From positions 4,657,501 through 4,721,500 of the forward strand of contig NC_135245.1 of the NCBI RefSeq assembly GCF_947623445.1: a stretch of 64,000 bases of DNA, given 5' to 3'. The translations under genes were made by a program, and so were the position numbers. The DNA comes from Clavelina lepadiformis. Its lineage: Eukaryota; Chordata; Ascidiacea; Aplousobranchia; Clavelinidae. This document shows, piece by piece, positions 22,473-32,917 of the stretch (positions are counted from its first letter, which is position 1; every line of letters begins with the position of its first letter). The notes below the pieces were generated by a model. The model searched no databases, was not told the origin of the DNA, and worked only from the letters and a program-made list of their open reading frames with translations.

Positions 22473-25400
22473 TCAATAAAGATTTTTATTTTCAGTATCA
22501 AACTTTTCCTTCATTCTCTCCATGGTTTCTGATAGTCTTCGATTCAAGTCTGCACCCATAACTTCATTGCCTTTGAGCACTTTATCGCACTTTCCCTTTG
22601 CACACTCACATTCTTCTTTGATCTCCCCTTCAAGCACAGTCCTTGCAAAGTTGTAGGCAGCCCAACAATAAACCTGGTATCTTGTTTTAGGATCTGCATG
22701 CTCAAAGAACTTCTTGTAGCATATGATAGCATCTTCATAATTTTTTTTGACAGCATAGTACTTTGCAGCATAAATGAAGCATAATGTTGCACTGGACGAG
22801 GATTTCATCTTCTCAGCAAGTTTTACAAGATTTTCGCAGTGACTATCTCCTGCACTTGAAGCATTATCTTTACCAGCCAGTCTAGCATGAATCCGTACGA
22901 GATTTCTCAGACCCTGCAAACGACTTGAATCATGTGATGGCCCATAAACCTCTTTCAGCATACCCTGTTCATACATGTCAAATAAATGAGAGCCTTTATC
23001 CAATACTGCCACACACTTCTTTTCAGCCTCCAGTAGGGTGTTCGTATCTAATTTGTTAGCCAGCATAATCGGTATCATACCGCCTGTGTTAGAAAGATGC
23101 TCACAGAGTAAGCCCACATTATATTTTTTCCTGCATTCCACAGCAATGGAATTAGCTAGAGAAGAAATCCACATGAATTTATCCAAATTATCAGGAGTTC
23201 TTTCCTCAGCATCAGCATATAGCAAAGCACGACTTGTGCTGTGAAGGATTGATGCGATTCGCTCAGGAAAAAACACCTGTCTCCAACGTTTATCATCCAA
23301 AAACACTTTACAAGATCTGAGAGCTTCAATCAACTTTCCATTTCCTTCATGCTTATTAATTGCATCTTTTACCATTTTAAATTTTGATCTAGGTTTGCTT
23401 TTTCCTTCCAGGTATTTTTGCATCTCATCATCAAAGTAAATTGGTAGCTTTGATGCATATTGGTTGAACAGGTTGGCAGTCGGTTCAGTTGCCTCTGCAT
23501 AAGCCTGCAGCACTTGTTTGGCAACATCCACTGCAGAAGTCTCTCCTTTGTTCAGAAGATCAATGTCTTCATTTTCCCAAACCAAATTTAGAGCCTTATC
23601 CAGATAGACGAGTGAATCATTGTAATAAGCAAGAGACTTGCACATCATCACAGCACCAAACGTTTCATAGAGGTGACTAATCAGCAATCGCAGCAGAGCA
23701 GCATCTTCTGCCTGCATCAACTGATCCATGTTTTGTTCCACAAGTTCAAGCAAACTTTCTGCATGTCTGATAAGCTTATACATTTCATTTGACCTCTTTT
23801 TGGTTCTCATGTCCTTTGTTGCTAAACCAGCCAGTATATAGATGGCCTCTTTTAAAGGATAAAAGTTTTTTACTACGGGATTTGGCTTCTGTGATCTAAA
23901 AGCACGCGTAACAACTTCATGAAAGGTGATCTCGTCTTCGTCAGTTTTGGTGCACATTTCATGGTTGAGTAGTAAGGTAATCAGCTGACCAGACTTTATC
24001 TTGTTTTGCAAGGGACTTTTGTTACCATTTTCACATAACTTGCAGAAACATTCATTAAGAAGAGATCTAGGTATTCTATCGTAATTCATGCAAGATAAAC
24101 AGCGCAGTATCTTCCACCTCAGAACTTCGTCTTGGTCAGAATCCTCCTTGATTTGGAAAGGCATTGTAACAGCCTGGAAGACATGCACGGCTTTACCACC
24201 AAACTCTTTCCTCAAATTTTGAAACTCCTCACTTTGAATGTATTTGTCATCACTCGAAAGTTGATCCAAATAATCCCTGTAACTTATTCTTGACTCTTTG
24301 CAAAAACCTTTTGCTGCTCTTAGCCCGAGTGGTGATCCGCTGAATCTTTCAAGGACCTTTCTAGCGGCTTCTTTTTCTTCTACATTTTCATCCTTGAGAT
24401 CAATAAGCAGAAATTTGAGTCCTTCGGTTTCTTCAAAACCATTGACATGTTTTAGATAATAATGTGGAATGTCTTTGCGTTCACTGTCACTCAAACCAAC
24501 AGACTTATCACGAGTTGCCATGTAAATATGAAATTTACATTTAGAATTTAATGATCGCAATAAATCTTTAGTGAATTCCATACTATCTTCATTTTTGTTT
24601 ATATCTTCCAGCAGTAAAAGAACAGGAATATTTGCTTTTTCGAGCGCTGTGATTAAAGGTTGAGCAGTGTTTTCCTCTATAGCCTGAATGATACCTTGAT
24701 AGTCATCCTCGGGTGGCAATATTGCATGTTTACGCAAGGACCCAATCAGACTTGTCATTTGTTCTTTTACGTCGTGGCCACTATCATGGCATTGTATGTG
24801 CCATTTCACATGCACTGCATCCTCACCAACATCTTCACCATAAAATGGAAACTGTTTTGCAATTTTTCGAATTATTTCAGACTTTCCGCTACCTGGCACA
24901 CCGTGGCAGTGTAAGATCAAAACGTTGTTCGTTTGGGCAAGCTTTAAAACTTTCGTGTAGCAACTTGTTTCAGTAAAATGCTGAATTGGTTGTCGTAGCA
25001 GATCAACAGATGAAGGTTTCGGTGGAGCTTGCCTTGCAGGCCCACGACTACCTGAAGTTTAAGAACAGAAAAATATTTAAAACATAAAAACTTCAGTTCC
25101 ATTCTGATTAAACAGAACTATTTTAAAGCCAGTATTCATTAGTATTTTATTATCTTTGCAGACATTAATTCTAGTATTTCCATGCATGTTCTTATCAAAA
25201 TTGTTTCCTATTTTCATTTGTGGGACGCGTTCTGTTTCTCTTTGTTCGCTTTACTGCAAGAAGTAAAGGCGAATGACAAAGCGCGATTAGCTTTCATTCA
25301 CACCATGAAATTGTAAGTCAGCAACCATTCGGAAATGTTTCGAAATAATCTTACACATTATTGAAAGTGCTCTTCAGGTTAGCATTATATAGAGTTATAG

Positions 25401-28400
25401 ATCCGGCATTATTCGTTATTAAACTCTGCTGACACTGGAACAAATATAAACATAGCGTTTAAAAACTCTATATCTAATCGTAGCAAAGTAGTGCAGTATT
25501 AGCGGTGGGTACGATGACAGACGTAGCGTCTCAGTCGTTAGAGCACGAACGCGGGTTCATAATGGTAAACAATACAATGTCAATGGTGTCAAATTAAAAG
25601 TTATATGAGCGATGAACACAATCGTCCAGTGCTGACGTAGGTTAAATTGAACAATGGCTCGCTTAGATCAGGGGTTCCCAACCGGTGGTACGCGTACCAC
25701 TAGTGGTACGCGGGAGCTTTTCAGGTGGTACGCGAGCAGCTCTCCGTTGCATGCGATATACAGTATAGTAGTATAACAATTTAATTTTGAGTTGCTAAAA
25801 TATGCGAACAACACTTTTATTTCTTTCCGTACTAAATTCTCTGCACTCAGTAAGCTATTTTGTCGATCTTGCTGCCTGCTGTCATTGTTATTAATACAAT
25901 GCTGCTGTGCGAATATTGGATCAAATTAGTTGTTTTGAAAATAGTGGTACGTGTTGACAATCCGTGGTGGCTAAGTGGTACGAGAACATAAAAAGGTTGG
26001 GAACCCCTGGCTTAGATGAAGCGCAACCAGTTACCAAAACATGCCAAAAAGGTTTCGCTTAAATCCTTTTCCTGCTAAGTCAGTGACTAAATCTGGTGAA
26101 GTTATAAAAAATAAACCAAACTTGTTCTGTAACATTCACTGCAGCATCACAAATACGTCTTAGCCTGAAAATGTACCTTTTTTGTACAAAAGAATCGACA
26201 GGTCACCGTATGGTTTCATTGGTGACCAATAGATTGTTAACCTGAGGATCACCTTTATATATAATTCTAAAATTCCAAACGCTTTGCGTTGTCAACGTTT
26301 CGCTGTAAACATATTTTCACTTAAGTGTTGGTTATCTCTTGACCGGTGTATTATTTTCGTCGCCGCGCAAATATACGACAATGGCATAATTCCACCGGAA
26401 AGCAGTAGTGCAGTGGGACCACTTGGTGTTTGCCGCCATTTCCTGTACGTTCATTGCAAGTATGCCTAATATACATCGGCATACTGCCGCTCCTCTCAGT
26501 GAATGATAAACAATAAACAATACATTATGTAGTCATAGATGATGGTGCTTTACACTTCACAGTCGAGCAGTATAGCCGACGTCGGTTGCGTCACCGTCAC
26601 TCGTAAACTTCAAGAGAACGCTGTCTTTCGCGTAACTTTGCAGTTTTATGTTAATTATTAGCAAAAAATGTTGATGTACTGCATTGCATTGTGCACGAAA
26701 AATGTACTGTGCACAGTTCTACAACAGAAATGCATGCAAAGATGAACAATGGTTTCGGACGTTAGACATGAAAAGTTAAAAGCAAACCGTTGAACCATAA
26801 AGTCGCCCAATTGTAAACGATTGCTCCAATGGACCAACTGTTAGTATGACTGCTATAAACGGATAAACAATTCAAGAGTGTCTTAATGTTTTTAACGTTA
26901 AACCAAAACACCTTATGTTATGTTTTACTTCCCGCTGTAAAATTTTTAGAGCTGAGGCAACGCACGTCACATAACTATGATTAAACACGTGGGAGTTATT
27001 CAAAAGTTGACTCAAATTATTAAAAATAAAGTATGATATCGCTCCAATCGTCAGTTGAGTCCAGTTTTATGCGTTAACACGAGTGGTCCCACTGCACCAC
27101 GAGTTTGGCTCATTCAAATCAATGTTTTTAGCATAAGCCATTGGTCAATAATCCTACAAGTTTGTCTAAAACGTTGGAGTACTATACTGGAGACTTCAAC
27201 TGATTACATTGTAAGCAATATACCTCTCAGGCTCCTAATTCTAATTGCTGTCTTTGTTCGCCCATCTTTGTTTTCACTGAAAGATATTAAATAAAATAAT
27301 GCAATGCTATCCCAAGTGTTTTCTTTCCTATAACTTCCTCAATTGTTCAGAAAATTGATGTTTATTGATTGTATACATTAAAAACCTATAGTGTTCCCCG
27401 GAAAGAGATTTGGTGGTATGAGTCTGAAATAAGGCAAATAAGTGCTACGTTAAAGCAAACATTACAACGAACTGCAGTTGCCACAACACCACAATGCGGT
27501 CCCAGTACCACAGTTGAGACAAAACATCATTCATTGGGTACCTCAAATGATTAGTAGTTACATTAAAACATTTGACTTCTCCACATATGTACAATGAGGT
27601 TTTTTGTTCCTAAAGCAATGTCTAACTTATGCATATTCACAGACACATAAATGGAAAAGTTTGTATCGTTTCAGTTTGACATGTAAATGTAATGCATAAA
27701 TTGAGGTTGAGTATTAAGCTTGCTGATATTCACCCCATGTACAAGTGTAGTGACTAGCACAATCAATCATTGGAACAAAAAATCAAACTATTAGCGACTC
27801 TAGATTTTGTTTAACAAGAGTTTAGGGTTTGTTTAATAAGTCCAGAATCGTTGTAAATGTATACACTGAGTCTTCACCTATGTGATAAAACCTGTGTGTT
27901 GAGACAACATCTGGAGCCTCACAATGCGTCACAAGCATGAGTCAATAAAACTAAAGCACAACTCAACATATCATGTTTGGTATACTCGATGCTTGCTAAC
28001 ATAGAAGTTTCTATTTTTACATCCCTAGGATGAGGGCATTCACCAAGGATGCATATACACACAACATAGACTGTATGCATAAGTATATTACTTGCCTTGT
28101 ATTCCATCGCCGATAGTAACATTGCTTCCTTCTATACTAACATTGAGAACAGTCGTTTGATAATCCCTGTTAGAGTTTCCTGAAAAGTATATGATCCATA
28201 TGCCATTATTGGCTTTCTTATAACTGAGTTACACAGAGGGTATTAAAAGGTAGCAGTTGATTGCCTTCATTTTTGCTAAGATATGCCAGTAACTGCATGA
28301 CAAGGCCGATGCATGTTCCAATGAACGTTATTTTATTGTATGTCTTTTAGACATTTCATGTCTTCAGCATACTGAATACTGTATAATGTTTTTTTCTTTA

Positions 28401-28549
28401 TTATGGGTTTATGCCAGTCTTTTAACCAATCAAAGCTTATGTAATTTACTTGGACTTACTACTTTATACACTTTTACTAACTATTTCACATATTACATAC
28501 CTTCACTTGAAAAACTGTCACTCTGCACTGATCTTGTAGGGCTTGACAT
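22473..28549 (-). CDS. STAND/NB-ARC-type NTPase with RHIM-like N-terminus, paralogue 3
   Basis: Three coding exons: 28,549-28,501, 28,179-28,096 and 25,051-22,473, all joined in phase 1, giving 903 aa. The start ATG has an excellent context (GCCGCCAGGATGT). Exon 1 is a Ser-rich leader of 16 aa. Exon 2 encodes VLNVSIEGSNVTIGDGIQ (residues 27-44), a RHIM-like motif. Exon 3 carries the ATPase: P-loop GVPGSGKS (95-102), Walker B VLLLLED (188-194), sensor FHIYMATR, GSPLGL, MHD-like TFHEVV. A TPR-like C-terminus follows (AAKYYAVKKNY, ICYKKFF). The intron after exon 2 uses a GC donor (CAAG/GCAAGT); the alternative GT four bases on would give a stop. The 3-kb last intron holds a hAT MITE. It pairs with paralogue 4 (SCMNYDRIPR against SYMNYDRVPR). 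Exon 3 is near certain; exons 1-2 are inferred from splice sites and phase. Confidence 0.8.
25669..26009. mobile_element. hAT MITE (CAGGGGTTCCC family), copy 1
   Basis: The ends CAGGGGTTCCCAACC and GGTTGGGAACCCCTG are inverted repeats. They are flanked by a perfect 8-bp duplication GCTTAGAT (25,661-25,668 and 26,010-26,017). The body carries repeated GGTGGTACGCG. It lies in the last intron of paralogue 3. Confidence 0.92.
28096..28179 (-). other. RHIM-like amyloid-motif exon of paralogue 3
   Basis: An 84-nt, 28-codon, phase 1-1 exon bounded by a good acceptor (TATACTTTTCAG) and a GC donor. Its product has a hydrophobic strand (TVLNVSI), then EGSNVTIGDG. The RHIM consensus is a (I/V)-Q-(I/V/L)-G core, often followed by D and N/G; here the core is V-T-I-G-D-G, with T in place of Q. 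The symmetric exon phase would let it be gained or skipped without changing the frame. Confidence 0.6.
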
Positions 28550-29776
28550 CCTGGCGGCAATTTGATGAACAGAAATGCAACCTACATTAAACTATTATTC
28601 CACTGCCTACTTGGTACCTGTGAATACTTGTTTAATGATATATTTATGGTTTGCATAAAGGTTTGAAGAATTTAATACAAAGGTTAAAATTACAAATGGA
28701 AGTAAATGTGCTGTAATTGCATATCAATGCATTGACATTTTTGGCATCAATAAACAACTAAACTGTCAATCACTAATTAAGTGTTAAATTTGCAGTCCAG
28801 TCAGATGACAATAGATCAAATACACTAAATCATACTAACAAAACACACATGTAGAAAAGTAGCTACAATGAAAACAAACAAAAGTAATCAAAATATAATG
28901 TAAGGTGGTTGACATAATTGATCATTGATAAATACCAGACTGAGCTAGTGTTATATAACAGCGAACTGAAGGTCATCTGGTTAAAGTTGAATGAACGTTG
29001 TTGATGTAACTACTGCTCGTGTTATGCAAACAATTAAAAAAGGCAAAATATGAAATATAACAGAGCAAACAATAATTCTATTTGTTTCAAACAAAAAGTA
29101 AAATGTGTTAACGTGATATATACCTTTGGCTGAAAATTTAATCAATGTATTTAAAGTTGGTAAAATTAATACTATCTTTTCTGAAGGCGAATACTTCCAA
29201 TGAACTAAATGCACTATAAATCTACAGAAAAAAAGTGGAAAAAGTAAAAATAACGAATAAAGTAAAAAATATATATTTAGAGCAGAGTGTATTTAGCAAT
29301 TATTAACTGCAGTTAGAATGTTTTCAGCGGTAAAAGCTACAGATGTATATAGTGCAACACAAACACAGTCACAAACTATTGAATTGTCCTAATAAATTAC
29401 AATCCAATGATACTTTCAATTATTACACAGGCAGCCAGAGTTGTATGCATATTCATTTACCGGTTATTTTGCAGATATTCAGTAATTTGGTGTTATAAAC
29501 CAATTAATACTGTCTAAATAATTATCAACAAACAACCATTGATAAAACCAAACTGTCATGATATATCGATTTTCATACCAAACTACACACAAATGTGGTT
29601 GTAGCAACATGATTTTGCTTTTTTTGCATTTAAATGCACAATTAATTTTTATTCTCTGTCAGTCAACTCTCTTGCATACTCTATGCCATATAATCGTAAA
29701 TACTTTCGACAGATCCCTCTTGTTATCCAAAAATTGAAAGGAACTTTTCTAATAATTAGTGATCAACCAATTAACC

Positions 29777-30096
29777 CAGGGGTTCTCAACCTTTTTATGT
29801 TCTCGTACCACTTAGCCACCATGGATTGTCAACACGTACCACTATTTTCAAAACAACTAATTTGATCCAATATTAAATTATTTGCAAGATGATGAATCTG
29901 GATGTAAAGTCAGCGAAAGTAGCAAAATTACCAACAAAACATCACAGAGTCCGTTAAACCACACAGCACAAAACGCAACTCAAAATTAAATTGTTATACT
30001 ACTATATATCGCATGCAACGGAGAGCTGCTCGCGTACCACCTGAAAAGCTCCCGCGCACCACTAGTGGTACGCGTAGCACCGGTTGGGAACCCCTG
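29777..30096. mobile_element. hAT MITE (CAGGGGTTCCC family), copy 2
   Basis: The ends CAGGGGTTCTCAACC and GGTTGGGAACCCCTG are flanked by a perfect 8-bp duplication AATTAACC (29,769-29,776 and 30,097-30,104). It is inverted relative to copy 1 at 25,669, so the two copies form an inverted pair about 3.8 kb apart. It ends 41 bp from the stop of paralogue 4, so it probably lies in or beside its 3' UTR. Confidence 0.92.
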
Positions 30097-30136
30097 AATT
30101 AACCTATTCCAGCATTCTTTCAAATATTCCTGAAAA

Positions 30137-32917
30137 TTACTGACTATTTATATGAGTTAATTTCTTGAGTACATCTTTCAAATCTGCATTTAATTGTCTA
30201 CCAATCACTTCATTAGAATTAAGTGCTTTCTGGCTTCGAGTAATGGCTTCCTCAAATTCAAATTCCAATTTTCCACACAAAACTGTTCTGGCAAAGTTGT
30301 AGCATGCCCATGATTTCACATTGTGCGTTTGTTGTTCTTCAACAGCAAAGAACTTCTTGAAACATTCAATAGCTTTATCGAATTTACCAGTAACGGCATA
30401 AAACTTGCCACAGTAAACATAACTCATGCAAGCATTGGACTTGTTTAAAAATCTCTCAGCTAAATCGTATAATTGAGTGCAAAATTGATCACCATCATTC
30501 TGCAAATTCACCAACTCATCCTGAGAAATAGAAACGAAAAATTTGTGTCCAAGAAGTCTGCTGTGTAACCTAACAAGATTTCTTAAAGTTTGCAGTTCAG
30601 TAATATCAGACGTGCCAAACACCTCTTTTAATAAGCCATTTTCATACATTCGAGCTAGTTTCATTGTTTTTTCCAGCACCTTACAGCACATTTTCTTGAC
30701 TTCTATGAGTGCATTATAATCGTGTTTCTTCATTAACAAAATGGGTATGCTACCACCTTTAATGGCAAGATGTTCTATGAGCAACTGTACACCAAATCTT
30801 TCTTTGCACTCTAATGCTATTGCATATGCCAAAGAAGAAAACCATTTTGAATCTTCAAGTTCTTCATCTGTTGGTGGCGTTTCTTTATAAAGCACTACTT
30901 GACTTCTGCTGTGCAAAATGGAAGCAATTTGTTCTGGAAAGATAATTTTCTGATAATATACTTCATCAAGGAAAAGTCCACAATCTTTTAGTAAATTAAT
31001 GATAACTTTATTGCTAGTACCACCAAGTTTTTTTGAGATTTCATCTTTAACCTTCTGAAATTTTCTGTCATCCGTTGATTCTTGCTTGAGAAACTTCAAG
31101 ATTGGTTCACTTAAATACAACTGCAACTTTGATGCAAAATTATGAGCAAAACCTGGAGAAGCAGGAGTCATCAAATATTGATCTACTGCATATTGGGCAA
31201 TCCTTGCTTCCTGGCCCGATTGCTTGCTCCACAAGTCCACATCCTCATCCTCCCATACTAGCTCAAGTGCCTTGACAAAGTATTCAATAGCTAAACTATA
31301 GTAAGAAGGTGATATTGATAACATAACTTTTCCAAATGTTTCATACAGGTAGCATATAATCAATCTCAACAAATCCCAATCAGCACCTAATTTCAGTATA
31401 GATTTGTTTTTTTCAACATGCTGCATAAGTTCTTCTGCGTGGCGCGCAAGTTTGAACATTTTTCTTTTGTTTTTCTTTTCATTCAAATCTTTTGTTACTA
31501 TCCCAGCTAAAACCAGGATAGCAGATTGCAGAGGATCAAATCCTTCAATAGAAGAAGCTTTACTTTGATGCCGAAATGCATGTGTGACAACCTCATGAAA
31601 TGTAATATCCTCTTCGTCTGTAACTGAGCACATTGCGTGATCCGAAAGCTGAGTTATCAGCTTTCCAGATTTCACATTGCTCAGAGATATAGTTTCATTT
31701 CTTGCTTGATTTAACTTTTGAAAACACTCAGTTATAAGAAACCGTGGAACTCTATCGTAATTCATATAAGACAAACAGCAAAGAACCTTCCATTGCAACC
31801 TATCTTCAACTTCTTCATTGTCAAACAGCTTCTTAAACGGCATAGTAATTGCATCAAAAACATGTATAAATTGTTCTCCATATTCTTCCTTCAGAACAGC
31901 AATTTCTTGCTCAAGAATATGGCTGGAATCAGTAGTTAACAAATCCAAATATTCATCATAATTAATTTTTGATTTCTTACAAAAGCTTTTGGCTGCTCTC
32001 AAACCAAGAGGAGAACCACTAAACCTGTGGTAAATTTGTCTTGCAGCTTCTTTATCATTGTTAATTTGCTTCACTCCATCCAACAAAAACTTCAGGCCTT
32101 CTTCTTCCCCAAATCCTTCTATTTTAAACAATTTATATACACTAGATGCGCTAATCTCGTCTTCAGACAAAGCAGCAATTTTTTTTCGTGAAGCAATATA
32201 TATGTGAAATCTACAGATGTCTTCAATTGTCTTAATAGAACGTAAAATGTCTCTAATGAACTCTTTACTTTTACCATTCCAATCCAAATCTTCCATGATA
32301 ATTAGTACAGGAATGTGCTTACTCTTCAAACACTCAATTAGATGACTTGCTGTATCACAGTCAACAGAGTTTACAATGTTCTGATATTCATCATTATTTA
32401 AAATACCATTTCTACACATGGCAGATACCAGCTCTTTTACTTCTGTTTTAACATCATGCCCGCTGTCTCTACACTGAATATGCCATTTGACAAACAATGG
32501 AGAATTTTCAAATGGAAATTGTTGAGCAACTTTCCGCAGAGTTTCAGATTTACCATTTCCTGGTACACCATAACAATGCAATATAAGTGTATTAGTATCT
32601 TTTGCAATGTTTAAAATACAATTGTATTTGTTTGTTGCAGTAAAACCATGTATTGGTTGCCTGACTCGACAAACAGATGTCTTTGGTTGGTATGGAGTCC
32701 CATCTATTTGAAAACAAAACAATGAAATAACCTTTTTGTTTGCTTAAAAGGTTTGATATTATGCAAAGATCGGCGATGCAATTACAATTACTGTACAAAT
32801 ATGCGATACAAATACTGTACACGCATATAGATTTGTAGTAAATTACTTACCTTCAAATGTTGCTTCTTGAATTATATTTACAACACTTTCTCTAATTTCA
32901 TACTGGTTAGATGTCAT
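30137..32917 (-). CDS. STAND/NB-ARC-type NTPase, NLR-like paralogue 4
   Basis: Two coding exons, 32,917-32,851 and 32,703-30,137, joined in phase 1 across a 147-bp GT-AG intron; 877 aa. Exon 1 encodes 22 residues (MTSNQYEIRES...ATFE) with no recognised motif, quite unlike the RHIM-like start of paralogue 3. Exon 2: P-loop GVPGNGKS (residues 68-75), Walker B VLIIMED (155-161), sensor FHIYIASR, GSPLGLRAAKSFC, MHD-like TFHEVV. A helical C-terminus follows with TPR-like YCGKFYAVTGKF and ECFKKFF. It resembles paralogue 3 most (WHIQCRDSGHDVK against WHIQCHDSGHDVK). An ATG inside the intron would extend exon 2 by six codons; the spliced start fits better because phase and splice sites agree. Confidence 0.85.

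Noticed and set aside
25500..25565. tRNA-like string (CAGTCGTTAGAGC...GGGTTCATAA)
   Set aside because: Resembles A and B boxes only loosely and does not fold into a cloverleaf by eye; at best a decayed SINE head.
29104..29160. Possible extra 5' exon of paralogue 3 (KIVLILPTLNTL)
   Set aside because: Phase fits, but exon 1 at 28,549 already has a strong start context, and this segment is AT-rich with a weak acceptor.
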